DNA from: Liquidambar formosana
Taxonomy: Eukaryota; Streptophyta; Magnoliopsida; Saxifragales; Altingiaceae
Assembly (NCBI GenBank): GCA_039720395.1
Contig: CM077827.1
Location: 18,518,616-18,582,615, forward strand
Reading direction: 5' to 3'
DNA length: 64,000 nucleotides
The notes beneath the pieces were generated by a model. It had not been told where the DNA came from. It was given only the letters and a program-made list of their open reading frames with translations, and did no database searches. The position numbers and the translations under genes were made by a program. Below, piece after piece: positions 1 to 9,753 of the stretch. The stretch's first letter is position 1. Each line of letters opens with the position of its first letter.

Positions 1-861
1 GGATTCACTGAGCAGGGGTGCTATCAACTCCATGCTTAGTTATTGGAGAGTGTGGGTGGTAAGATTCTTTATCTTCCCTTGTTTGTGTAGCTTCTTTGCT
101 CATGATGTTTTATTCTATCAGCTCACTTGCGTTCTTATTGTGCCACAGCTATGGGTTTATAGGTACCTCCGGAAGGAGGTTGAGGAAGAGGGAGTCCCCG
201 CAGTGAGTATGCGGCAGCATCTGAGCTCCCGCAGGTTCCTCGACGAGATGGTGGTCGAGAGGGTAAGAACCACTACACAATCCTGCGCTTCTTTGTTTTC
301 TTTCATTCCTCTTCCTGATTCCTTATGTGTTCGCAGATCGTTCCCCGCCCCTGGGAAGATGAGGCACCTTTGCCCCCAGTTGAGCACGACACTGCGGCGT
401 GGGAGCTCACCTCAGTGTCGCAGGTGTTCGAGTACGCCGGCGCCCGTTCTTTCTATCTGGCTGAGAGGGTAGCTTGGCAGTTCGACGCCGACATGGGCGT
501 GATCCCTCGTGTGCCGTTGGATCCTCCCCCGTATATTGCATTCCCTTACCAGTGCAGTGACGAGGATTTGGCCGTCTGGCGGGGTGGGGTCGCGTATACG
601 GACAGACTGATGGGGGAGGATTTTGATTACGAGCTTTTTGCCAGAGAGCAGCTCATGCCGAGCCTTTCCATGCCCTCGACGGTGGGTCAATATCCTGCTC
701 TTTCTTCTTTTTCACTTTAATCCTGTTATCTGATCTGATGACGTGCGTTGCTGTAGGACCCACATGCGTCATCTTCCGGAGCCGTGGACCCTGTGTACCC
801 GGGATGGTACGTGCCCTTTCATGAGACGAGGGGCGTTCTAGGGGAGTGGATAGTTCCCAGG
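1..861 (+). pseudogene. aORF2 of element B, PMD-type protein, exons up to the element A insertion
   Basis: This is the antisense gene of element B, homologous to aORF2 of element A. Exons read from frame and splice sites are 1-58 (partial, donor GTAAGA at 59), 149-262, 337-681 and 757-861, all phase 0. The 337-681 exon is 345 bp, exactly the length of its counterpart in A (14610-14954), and both include a YLAER or YLGER motif. The 757-861 exon stops where element A inserted and resumes after the TSD, ending at 22004. The N-terminal exons lie beyond the left edge. PMD proteins in plants include MAIN and MAIL1, and related domains are known in transposons; function here is not known. Disruption by a 21-kb insertion makes it a pseudogene. 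Confidence 0.75.
857..861. repeat. Left TSD of element A (ccagg)
   Basis: The five bases ccagg directly precede the LTR start at 862 and recur at 21955-21959 directly after the LTR end, as expected for Ty3/gypsy integration. Confidence 0.95.
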
Positions 862-1568
862 TGTCACACCCCATTTTTGCCACCTTAGCTAGGGTTTGTC
901 ATTGCATGTGTCTTTTTGTTTCCTTTTTGAGTCTAGTCTTTTGCATTGAGTTTCTAGGGTCCTAAGGATGGTGTGTATGAATTTTGGTTCGATTTGGAGT
1001 TGATCTTGAGGGTTAATAAGAACTTTTGTGACTTGAGGGGCATAATCGTCTTTTTGATCACAAACTTTCCATTTGACCTTGAAATGATCTCCAAGTTGCC
1101 AATTGGAGTTCATATGGTTGTATTTGAGGTATTTGTGGGATCAATTCGATGAATTGGAGGTTCGGGATTAGAATGGCTCAGCAAGGCTCAAGTTGGCTAA
1201 AAGACCTACTTCGGGTTAGCTCGAATTGGCTCATGATTTTCACTCTATGACTACTCATTTGACCTTGATTAGTCTTAATTTCATCCCCAAATGTGTTTAG
1301 GGAGGTTGAATTTCGAATTAGAAAGCATTCGGTGCGACCCTATGTGCATACCTAAGCTAAGCGATGGTGAGGCATAGCGGTTAACCACCTTTGTAGGACT
1401 CAACCATGCAGCCATGGCTAGGGTTTCTTGCCCTCAAGTGACTCAAGTTACATTCCCCTTCGAAACACGGTCGTTTTGGCTTTCGTTTCGTCAAAATCGG
1501 AGTTGATTTGAGCTCGGAAACACATTTGGAAGTCGAAAGGGTCAAATATGGGCAAAAGCTGACATGGC

Positions 1569-1648
1569 CTCGGGTGACCACCCAGGCCTGGGCGGCTAGC
1601 CGCCTGGGCCCAGGCTGCTAGCCGCCCAGCCCCAGGTGGTCACCCGAG
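1569..1648. promoter_or_regulatory. GC-rich palindromic module in LTR U3 (GCC-box type)
   Basis: An 80-bp block has perfect 14-bp outer arms (ctcgggtgaccacc and its reverse complement) and an inner perfect palindrome ggcggctagccgcc at 1591-1604. The core AGCCGCC is the GCC box bound by AP2/ERF factors in plants; TGGGCC motifs resemble TCP site II. It lies about 190 bp upstream of the TATA box. Near-identical blocks lie upstream of both antisense genes of this element. Binding is inferred only. Confidence 0.7.
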
Positions 1649-1835
1649 CCACTTTCCTTTTTTGAGCCTTGACGCGGCTCCCACCCTATTTTCTCGGATT
1701 TGCTCGCCTTTGGCCGCCATTTAACCCTAATTTCAGCCTTTTTTGACCTACTTGAGCCCCAAGGGAACCTCTAAGAGCCCTTGGATCAATCCCTAGGGTT
1801 TTAATCCCAACCATTGAGGGTTTCCCCTCAATCCC

Positions 1836-1843
1836 TATAAATA
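1836..1843 (+). promoter_or_regulatory. LTR TATA box
   Basis: TATAAATA in the context ccctataaataccccc is a strong plant TATA box and sets the likely U3/R border near 1870. The same motif is at 19609-19616 in the 3' LTR. Confidence 0.75.
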
Positions 1844-2164
1844 CCCCCTTATACTTCAGCAATAGGGGACACTTTGAGGCCACTTGGAGAGAAAATTCTG
1901 AAGTGTGAGGCATGTGTGAGACTTGGAGGCTATGGCAGCCATCCTTAGGGTAGTTTAACCTATACTTTGAGTGAGAGAGTGTGAGAGTAAGCTTGGAGGA
2001 GGGCTGGAGCATTGCTTGAAGGCTTGAAGGAAGGAACTCCCAGCAGTACACAAGAGAAGGAGGACTCCCTACAGCAGCAAAAGGATACTTCACCCTAGGT
2101 ATTCCCCCCTTCCTCCTCTTCTCTCTTTTAAAGTTAGGGTTTTTGCATAGAATGGGATGATTGC

Positions 2165-2760
2165 ATATCAAAGTTTGTGTTTTTATCATGTCTTGTTGCT
2201 TCCATGCATGTTTAGGATCATAGTTGTGGGCTGTTTAGTATGCTAGGATGTTATTCCATGTGATTTACTGCATGTTTGGGACTTTAGGGTTTCTTAGGTG
2301 CTTAAAATGGTTTTCTGCATGAAATAACTCTTTGGCATATTAGAGCTTATATTTTTATTGTGTTTTGTTGCTTCCATTGGAATGTATGCATGATTAGGAT
2401 AATATTTATGGGCTGTTTAGTATGCTAGGATGTTATTCCATGTGATTTACTGCATGTTTGGGACTTTAGGGTTTCTTAGGTGCTTAAAATGGTTTTCTGC
2501 ATGAAATAACTCTTTGGTATATTAGAGCTTGTGTTTTTATCATGTCTTGTTGCTTCCAAGCATGTTTAGGATCATATTTGTGGGCTGTTTAGTATGCTAG
2601 GATGATGTTCCATGTGATTTGCTGCATGTTTGGGATTCTAGGGTTTCCTTAGTGCTGAAATGGAGTTTATGTTTAGAATAGCTATATTTCATGTGCAAGC
2701 TTGTATTTTTCTCATGTGTGGATGCTTCTATTGATTAATATGCATGATTAGCATGATGTC
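2165..2760 (+). repeat. Imperfect tandem repeat inside the LTR
   Basis: A unit of about 170-180 bp containing gttgcttcca, gggctgtttagtatgctagg and tagggtttc recurs from about 2195, 2367 and 2549, with a weaker fourth copy after 2700. The 3' LTR holds the same array. It lies in the transcribed part of the LTR. I see no coding content. Confidence 0.75.
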
Positions 2761-3887
2761 TATGATGGGCTTTGCATGATTTAGAGTTATTCTATGTGTT
2801 TTTTAGCACAATTGCGATTCTAGGGTTTCATTCATCCTTGTATTAGGAAAGTTGCATATAGCATGATAGCTTAGGGTTTTTTCTTGTGTTTTCTTCATAG
2901 TTGACATATATGTGCTGCATATTTGATAGCTATGACATTTTTCTGCATTCATAGTAGTTGATTTTAGGGTTTTTTGCATGTCATTGCATGTAGGGTTGAA
3001 TTAAGGTTCAGTTAGCTTATGATTCATGTTGTTGCATGACTTGTGGTTGATCTTAAGCCTTATTTCAATTCTGTCCAGATCTGTTATTTGTCCTTGATAT
3101 GATATTTTGAGCATGTGTTAGCTCATGTTTGGGCATGATAATGGCTTGATTTGGAATCTAGCTTGTTTGGTTGGCATTTTTGGTATGTTTGCATGGAAAT
3201 TGCAGGTGCTTTGACAGGTACAACAGGTGCAACTACCCCACCAATGTGGGGTGGTTATTTTGGCTATTGTGAGATGAAATCTTACAAATAAGGTAATTAC
3301 CCTATGCAATAGGGTGGTTACTTTGACAGGTTGCTTTTGCTTAAGGTAAGTAGGGTATGAGGGTGCCCCAATTCACCCTTCTTTCCTTTCTTTGAAACTT
3401 TCCTTTTCTCCCCCCTAGGGTTGTTTCCTAATAGGGGAATATGGTGATTCCTATAGTATCCTTTCAATAAAAAATACTTTTTTTAAATCAAAGTTTCCAT
3501 CTTTTATCAAAATTCCATATTTTACCAAAAATCTTTTGAGAATCATTTATTTTGGAAACTTACCATGTTTTACTTGAAAGGAAACTTAGGGTTTACCATA
3601 GGCCTTGATTAGGTTATAACCCTATTCCCTTTCGAACTACGTGGACTTTGATCCATGTATTTCCATACATGGTACGTAGGCGCTCTTCGTGATGTTCAAG
3701 TCCGCCCTAGGATACTAAGTATCCTAGGTTTTCTCCCCCTCCTTCTTTTTTCTGTTTTTTTCTTTGATTTACATGATTATATGGATGAATGAATGAATGA
3801 TATGCATGCTGTCTTGTGATGATAACTGTTGATTTGTGTGTGATTAAGACTTTGATTTAGCCCAATTAAATTAAGAGACCGTTTAGG

Positions 3888-3933
3888 GCGATATGGGTGC
3901 CTATAGGCTTTGCCTAGAACCTTCCCATATCGT
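3888..3933 (+). other. Conserved stem-loop near the LTR 3' end
   Basis: Arms gcgatatggg (3888-3897) and cccatatcgt (3924-3933) enclose a loop that starts tgccta and ends acctt. Element B (31825-31857) and element C (50673-50718) hold counterparts with the same loop ends and different but still complementary arms. The position, downstream of the TATA box, places it in the genomic RNA. The 3' LTR copy is at 21660-21705. Confidence 0.75.
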
Positions 3934-4072
3934 AACTTAGCCTCCGAATCCCCGAATTCTCTGGTTTCCAAAAGATCATTTGCCTTTCCATTTTTAAATA
4001 TGGAGTCAATCTTTTGTTTTCCTAAAACAAAACTGTTTTTAGGGTTTTCCTTGTTTCCTTTAAAAAATAAGG

Positions 4073-4140
4073 TGGCGACTCCTTTCTTTTTCCAAACCCA
4101 TTCGTGGGCCCTCTTTTCCTGGGTCCACAGATTGGCGACT
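4073..4140 (+). other. Two PBS-like copies inside the LTR end
   Basis: TGGCGACTCC occurs at 4073-4082 and TGGCGACT at 4133-4140, both upstream of the true PBS. The second follows gggtccacag, the same sequence that marks the true LTR end, so the LTR/PBS junction looks tandemly duplicated. Copies in the 3' LTR begin at 21845 and 21905. Confidence 0.7.
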
Positions 4141-4186
4141 TTTAAACCCTCCTGTGAGCCTTAACCATTTCTGGGGTCCACAGAAC

Positions 4187-4204
4187 TGGCGACTCCGCTG
4201 GGGA
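4187..4204 (+). other. Primer binding site, tRNA-Arg type
   Basis: TGGCGACTCCGCTGGGGA begins four bases after the LTR end. From memory it complements the 3' end of plant tRNA-Arg, the primer reported for Ogre and related Tat elements. Confidence 0.85.
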
Positions 4205-4898
4205 TTTGTGGGCTAGACTCTATACAATTTGATTGGGCTAAGTTAATTTCTTTTGTTTAATTAAAATCAATCACATTGCATTCGCTTGATTGTGTGCTTT
4301 CATTTATTGCATTGTGTGCGCAAACTCTTGCATGTTAGGATCGATGTCCCTTGCCACTGACGGGCCTAGCCTCAACCTTGGTTTTCCTGATTCCATGAGT
4401 TGGGGCGAAAGCTCTCAACCTCTCTTGCCAAGTACCCTTGGGCTTGCCCTTGGGTATATTAAATGAGTTAATCACGTACTGCTGGACCCACGCGGCGTTC
4501 CTGATGCCACATGTGGTTAGGTATAAAGATTGCTCAAGCAAGTGAAGGACCCCAGCCTACCCTATCATTAGTCCATATAGACAGACTTGTAGGACACTAT
4601 GGTTTCACCCTTATGCACCCACATTGTTTGTAATGATATCATGACCGTGTTTGTGATGTGCTTAATGGACAATTAATAGAGGACCTTTGCACCCTATATC
4701 CTTAATACGTACCTTTCGCCCATGACCCTTGCAAAGGTGATTGGATTAAAAGGGACTAATTGAGTATATATGGTGTGAAGTCATTGAGACAAATATGGAA
4801 GCCTAGGACATACCCTTAGGATGAGAGACTGATTGTTCCCTTTCGTAGAGGAGTGAGAGGACGTACTGGCTTGGATCCGCGACCAGCAAGGGCGCTTA
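4205..4898 (+). other. Untranslated leader of element A
   Basis: About 700 bp lie between the PBS and the gag start. I see no convincing ORF, tandem repeat or RNA gene in it. Confidence 0.7.
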
Positions 4899-7800
4899 GT
4901 GAAAATTGATTCTACCGACCAGTCAGATATGGCCGACGAAGCAACTAGTGAAGGGGGTTTTGATGTTGAGACTTGTTTGAAGGCTATCATGACCAAACTT
5001 GATTACACCACTGATGTATCCGAGAGAGCATTGAAAATGGCCCAAGATATCCAACATAAGATGTCCGAACCCGAACAGAATAATGGCCGTACCCCGGGGG
5101 GTAACACCGAAAATGGGACCCAGTCTGGAGAGGGCACTAAGACCAATGATGGGGGAAGTACTCAGCCCAAAGGGAATGAATCACCTGAAGTTTTTAACCT
5201 GGAAGGGGGAAGTAAGGGGAAGACCTCTGATACAGACTCTGTGTTGGCTAGCAAGGTGGAAGCCTTGGAGAGAACTATAAAGGGAATCCGTAGGACAGAT
5301 GACATGGTGGATGTACGTACCCTATCTTTGTTCCCTCAAGCTCGTATTCCACTACAATTCAAGATGCCCGAATTAGAAAAGTTCGATGGAACGGGTTGCC
5401 CCAAGACCCATTTGAAAATGTATGTACGAGCTATGCACCCTCGAGGAGCGACAGATGAACTCTTGGCCCAAATGTTCCATGAAACCCTAGCCACTTCTGC
5501 TTTAAAGTGGTTCCTAGCCTTGGATGAGAATAGAACCCGAACTTGGGAGGACATATGTAATGAGTTTTCAGAGCACTACAAGTACAACACTGAAGTGGAT
5601 GTCACAAGAAGGGACCTAGAGACCACAAAACAAGGGGCTAATGAGACCTTTTCCGCTTTCATTACAAGGTGGAGGCAAAAGGCCTCGAGAATGGCAGATA
5701 GACCGAATGAGGAAGATCAGATTCAGTTGGTGGTTAAGAACCTATTGCCGGTGTATCACAAGCACCTCTTTGCTCACTACTTCCCTAATTTCAAGGCTCT
5801 TATCGGAGCAGGTACACAAGTTGAGGATGCCATTGCCAATGGGTCAATCAAGACAGAAGAAGTCCAAAAGAGCCGCAGGCCGAACTTTGCTGGGAAAAAC
5901 AATGCCGAGGTCAATGCCATAGCCCAACCCATTCAACCTATCTCCCTAAATGACACCAACCCACCTCGCCAATTCACCGAGCTGCATATGCCACTTGAGA
6001 AAGTACTTGAAAAGCTAAAAAGCCGAGGCCTGTTGAAACCTCTCGACCCAAGACCACCACCAAATCCATTGCCCAAGAGCTTCAATGAGAATGAATACTG
6101 CAAATTCCACCAAGCCAAAGGCCACTCAACCAACCGTTGCTATCGCCTTAGGCATGAGATCCAAGACTTACTTGACAAGCAAATCATCTCACCACCAACT
6201 CCACCAAATCGCCCAAATGTCACCCAAAATCCACTTCCCTCTCATAATTCATCCAACTCCATAAATGCCATTGAAGCCGATCCATCTCGACTTTGCCTAC
6301 CCATAAGACAATACACTCCATTACCCATGTCCCTGACCCAAGCCTTTCACCAATGCTGCAACCAAGGCCTTATCATACCTCACCCTCCAAAGCCAAGACC
6401 CCAAACACCCCATCAGTATTGCCAATACCATGGTATACCCGGCCATGACACTGAGGACTGCGCTATGTTGAGAAAGGTCGTTCAAGACCTCATTGATCAA
6501 AAGACCCTGCAATTGCCAAAGAAGTCCATCCAACAGCAGTTGAAAGAAAGGTACGAAGCAGGAGACCCTCAAGTGGGGTTATTGGGAGAACCTTCGGGGA
6601 GGTTTGATTACTATGTGCTTTATCCTGATCCATTGCCAAGTGAGCCCATAATTCCTACGGGCTGGGATGATATACCCGAAGAGGTGCAGATGGAGGACAT
6701 TGACATGATTGAATGGGATGACCTGATGGGTGACACAAATGAAATTGATGACATATGGGCTAGTGATGAAGAAGTAGACCACATGACAAGAGGGGGCCGC
6801 CATTTCAAGCCTCCGCACTTGGAATCTGATAATCCACTGGGTGAGTTAGATAAGCACCTTGATGTGCAAGAAGAAGAGGACGAAGTACTCCGACAATTGA
6901 AGAAGACCAATGCCAATATCACCATCTGGGGCTTGCTTATGGCCTCTCACAAACACAGACAGACAGTGCTGAAGTTGTTAAACCAGATACAGGTTCCGGT
7001 TGATTTGTCTCCTGAGGGATTGGTGAATCTAGTAAACCCTGCTCCGAAGAATTCCACTATAGTGTTTACAGAGGCTGACTTACCTAAGAGTGGGCCAAGC
7101 CACTCCCAAGCCTTGCATATAACTGTTGATACCATGGGGAAGAGAGTTCCTACGGTCTTGATTGATAATGGTTCCGCGTTGAATGTATGTCCCTTGAGAA
7201 CTGCAACTGTTTTGGGCTTGGGGCCCACTGATTTCACTCCATCTGGGCAGACAGTGAGGGCGTATGATAATACCCGTAGAGAAGTAATTGGGATGGTCAC
7301 TCTACCTTTAATCATGGGACCCACGGAGTTCAGAGTGGAGTTTCAAGTCTTGGATGTGCCGTCATGTTTCAATCTGCTATTGGGAAGGCCTTGGATTCAT
7401 CCTGCTGGGGCTGTACCATCATCATTGCATCAAAAGGTAAAGTTCCCACATGAGGGAGCCATTGTTACACTTCAAGGGGACTATGATTTGAAAATGGCGG
7501 GTATACCTATATGTGAAATAAAACCGGAATCAGTTGAGATACCCTTGTCTGGGTTTGAGTATGTGCAATGCATTGAAAAGGAGTTGGAAAAGGAAGAACT
7601 GATCCCCCTTGACTATTGTCCCCATGGTAATTTACATGTTGGTGAGATAATGCGGAAAATGAATTTCTTCCCGGGTATGGGCCTAGGGCGTCGCCAACAA
7701 GGAATTCCCCACTCTGTTCAAAGTCGGGTTGTTTCCTATACTTTTGGGTTAGGATATGAGCCCACTAAGAATGACTATGCAGAAATGACAAGGAGGAATA

Positions 7801-8264
7801 AGGAGAAGGGAAAAGCTAGAGCAGAAGGAAGGGTGCCAGACTTTAAGATTTCACCATACAGGCCGACTCTGAATGGCTATTTCATCAAGGAGGGGGATGA
7901 CTTCCTGTACTGTGGGTTCCCAGAGCCTATGTTCAATCCAACAACCAAGATCAGAATCCCGGGATTTGAGATTTTCTTCACCGAGTGGTATCCAATCACC
8001 GCTGAAATCGTGGATGATGAAGCCATCAATGACAGTTATTGGGAGAAGAAAGAAGAAGATTGGGTGGAGCACATGGATTCTGAAACCATGGTCACCATGT
8101 TCCAAGATATGGTTCTTACTTTGGGGGAGTCAGCAACAGAAGATTGCCAAGATTCGTCAATTCACCATGCAACCATGCCACTTCACAATTGGTACCTAGA
8201 AGATGGAGCCATTGCAGAGATCCTTGAAGAGGAAGATCATGACCTGCCTGATAGTAGCTTGTAG
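4899..8264 (+). CDS. gag-pro: Gag-protease polyprotein of element A
   Basis: The 1121-codon ORF encodes the capsid/nucleocapsid precursor and aspartic protease that build and mature the virus-like particle in the cytoplasm. A retrotransposon gag domain spans about residues 150-300. Two variant zinc knuckles of form CX2HX4HX4C are at C401/H404/H409/C414 and C508/H511/H516/C521, where the canonical form is CCHC. The retropepsin-like active site is DNG at 756-758, followed by LLLGRPW near 826. A G-patch-like GMGLGRRQQG follows near 926-935. An alternative start is Met11. The ORF is uninterrupted, unlike those of B and C. Its last codons overlap a candidate intron donor (8260) that would fuse it to pol. 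Confidence 0.92.
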   Translation: MKIDSTDQSDMADEATSEGGFDVETCLKAIMTKLDYTTDVSERALKMAQDIQHKMSEPEQNNGRTPGGNTENGTQSGEGTKTNDGGSTQPKGNESPEVFNLEGGSKGKTSDTDSVLASKVEALERTIKGIRRTDDMVDVRTLSLFPQARIPLQFKMPELEKFDGTGCPKTHLKMYVRAMHPRGATDELLAQMFHETLATSALKWFLALDENRTRTWEDICNEFSEHYKYNTEVDVTRRDLETTKQGANETFSAFITRWRQKASRMADRPNEEDQIQLVVKNLLPVYHKHLFAHYFPNFKALIGAGTQVEDAIANGSIKTEEVQKSRRPNFAGKNNAEVNAIAQPIQPISLNDTNPPRQFTELHMPLEKVLEKLKSRGLLKPLDPRPPPNPLPKSFNENEYCKFHQAKGHSTNRCYRLRHEIQDLLDKQIISPPTPPNRPNVTQNPLPSHNSSNSINAIEADPSRLCLPIRQYTPLPMSLTQAFHQCCNQGLIIPHPPKPRPQTPHQYCQYHGIPGHDTEDCAMLRKVVQDLIDQKTLQLPKKSIQQQLKERYEAGDPQVGLLGEPSGRFDYYVLYPDPLPSEPIIPTGWDDIPEEVQMEDIDMIEWDDLMGDTNEIDDIWASDEEVDHMTRGGRHFKPPHLESDNPLGELDKHLDVQEEEDEVLRQLKKTNANITIWGLLMASHKHRQTVLKLLNQIQVPVDLSPEGLVNLVNPAPKNSTIVFTEADLPKSGPSHSQALHITVDTMGKRVPTVLIDNGSALNVCPLRTATVLGLGPTDFTPSGQTVRAYDNTRREVIGMVTLPLIMGPTEFRVEFQVLDVPSCFNLLLGRPWIHPAGAVPSSLHQKVKFPHEGAIVTLQGDYDLKMAGIPICEIKPESVEIPLSGFEYVQCIEKELEKEELIPLDYCPHGNLHVGEIMRKMNFFPGMGLGRRQQGIPHSVQSRVVSYTFGLGYEPTKNDYAEMTRRNKEKGKARAEGRVPDFKISPYRPTLNGYFIKEGDDFLYCGFPEPMFNPTTKIRIPGFEIFFTEWYPITAEIVDDEAINDSYWEKKEEDWVEHMDSETMVTMFQDMVLTLGESATEDCQDSSIHHATMPLHNWYLEDGAIAEILEEEDHDLPDSSL

Positions 8265-8438
8265 GTTCCTTAGTTAGAGTCTTTCCTGCTTTCAATAAAG
8301 TGTGTCCGCCTATCCCACTTTGTGGAGTTAGGAGTCGTTTCATAGTTGTGGCACCAAATTTTGGTTTCCTTTTCAAGTTTGTGTCTTTTTGTTTGTTCCT
8401 TTAATGAAGTGTGTTTCTTTTATATATTTTGCTTGCAG
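8260..8438 (+). other. Candidate intron joining gag-pro to pol
   Basis: A donor TT|GTAGGT at 8260 and an acceptor ttttgcttgcag ending at 8438 bound 179 nt that contain the gag-pro stop codon. Removing it joins gag-pro to pol in frame (phase 2), 8 codons before the conserved MDIYGM. Element C has the same arrangement with a 171-nt interval (60526-60696). Ogre elements are known to splice an intron between protease and RT. No transcript evidence is available here. Confidence 0.65.
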
Positions 8439-9753
8439 TGTTTCCTTTCTCTTTTCTATGGATATTTATGGCATGGATATAGATCCTAGGAATGACGTCC
8501 CCCCGGAGCTCGTCGAGCGAAGGAAAAGGGGTGTCACTGAACCTAACATGGATGAATTGGAATCAATCAATTTAGGGACAAATGAATTGCCAAAGATAAT
8601 TAAAATTGGGATAACCCTTTCACCACTTGAAAAAGAAAAGCTGATAGCCCTCCTAAAGGCCAACATAACGGCCTTTGCATGGTCTTATGAAGACATGCCC
8701 GGCATAGATCCAGACATTGTGCAGCACTTCATCCCCACCAATCCCCTTAGAAAGCCGGTAAAGCAAAAATTGAGAAGATTAAAACCCGAGTGGGCATTGA
8801 AGGTAAAGGAGGAAGTAACCAAACAACTCGATGCGGGATTCCTACAGGTTGTGGAGTATCCCGAGTGGTTATCCAATATAGTTCCCGTGCCTAAAAAGGA
8901 TGGAAAAGTAAGGATGTGTGTGGATTTTCGAGATCTTAATGCAGCAAGCCCTAAGGATGATTTCCCTTTGCCCCACATTAATGTATTGGTAGATAGCACT
9001 GTAGGACATGCGCTCCTCTCTTTTATGGATGGGTTTTCCGGATACAATCAGATAAAGATGGCGCCGCAAGATATGGAGAAAACGGCCTTTATCACACAGT
9101 GGGGAACATATTGTTACAAAGTGATGCCGTTCGGTTTGAGAAATGCCGGGGCTACCTATCAGAGAGCTGCTACAACATTGCTGCACGACATGATCCATAA
9201 GGAGGTGGAAGTATATGTGGACGACATGATCATGAAGTCCGTGGATCGAGAAGGACACTTCAGGGCACTGGAAAGGTTCCTGGAGCGAGCAAAGAAGTAC
9301 AACTTGCGGTTGAATCCTCAGAAATGCGCTTTTGGTGTCACTGCAGGCAAGCTATTAGGATTCATGATTACTCAGAGAGGAATTGAGGTTGATCCGGGAA
9401 AAATCAAGGCCATTGTGGAGATGGAGCCGCCTAGCACAGAAAAGCAGATTCGAGGGTTCTTGGGGAGAATTCAGTACATAAGCAGGTTCATTGCTAATTT
9501 GACTATGGTGTGTGAGCCGATTTTCAAGTTGCTTAAGAAGGGTGTGCCGAAGGTATGGAATGAAGAATGTCAAGGAGCCTTTGAGACTATCAAAAGGTAT
9601 TTGAGTAATCCACCAATTCTAGTTCCTCCGCGACAAGGTGAGCCGTTATTGTTATACTTGACGGTCACTGAAACCGCGACGGGAGCTATGCTAGCTCAGT
9701 ACCTTGAGGGGTCAAAAAAGGAGAATGCCATTTACTATCTAAGCAAAAGATGA
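8389..9753 (+). CDS. pol: Pol N-terminal part: reverse transcriptase (element A)
   Basis: The 454-codon ORF encodes the RT that copies genomic RNA to cDNA in the particle. Landmarks are KLRRLKPEW near 127, VPVPKKDG near 165, FMDGFSGYNQ with Asp214, VMPFGLRNAGATYQ near 245, and the catalytic YVDD at 276-279. It ends in the RT connection/RNase H region at IYYLSK, where the frame breaks. The first 17 codons probably lie in the intron, since element C's ORF starts only at MDIYGM. Compared with D and C, one base is missing just before the stop; RNase H continues in the next frame from 9750. Confidence 0.9.
   Translation: MFVPLMKCVSFIYFACSVSFLFSMDIYGMDIDPRNDVPPELVERRKRGVTEPNMDELESINLGTNELPKIIKIGITLSPLEKEKLIALLKANITAFAWSYEDMPGIDPDIVQHFIPTNPLRKPVKQKLRRLKPEWALKVKEEVTKQLDAGFLQVVEYPEWLSNIVPVPKKDGKVRMCVDFRDLNAASPKDDFPLPHINVLVDSTVGHALLSFMDGFSGYNQIKMAPQDMEKTAFITQWGTYCYKVMPFGLRNAGATYQRAATTLLHDMIHKEVEVYVDDMIMKSVDREGHFRALERFLERAKKYNLRLNPQKCAFGVTAGKLLGFMITQRGIEVDPGKIKAIVEMEPPSTEKQIRGFLGRIQYISRFIANLTMVCEPIFKLLKKGVPKVWNEECQGAFETIKRYLSNPPILVPPRQGEPLLLYLTVTETATGAMLAQYLEGSKKENAIYYLSKR

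Larger units (their letters stand above)
862..4182 (+). repeat. 5' LTR of element A
   Basis: It starts tgtcacacccc, ends ggtccaca and is 3321 bp long. It matches the copy at 18635-21954 with only two differences that I found: C2450 versus T20223, and a T run of seven (3478-3484) versus six (21251-21256). A TATA box at 1836-1843 implies that U3 is about 1 kb and that the transcribed LTR part is over 2 kb, unusually long. Small ORFs inside it occur in both LTR copies and resemble no known protein. Confidence 0.95.

Noticed and set aside
889..3309. Small ORFs (66-167 codons) in the element A LTR, repeated at 18662-21082
   Set aside because: They exist in both LTR copies only because the LTRs are identical; they are antisense, low complexity and resemble no known protein.
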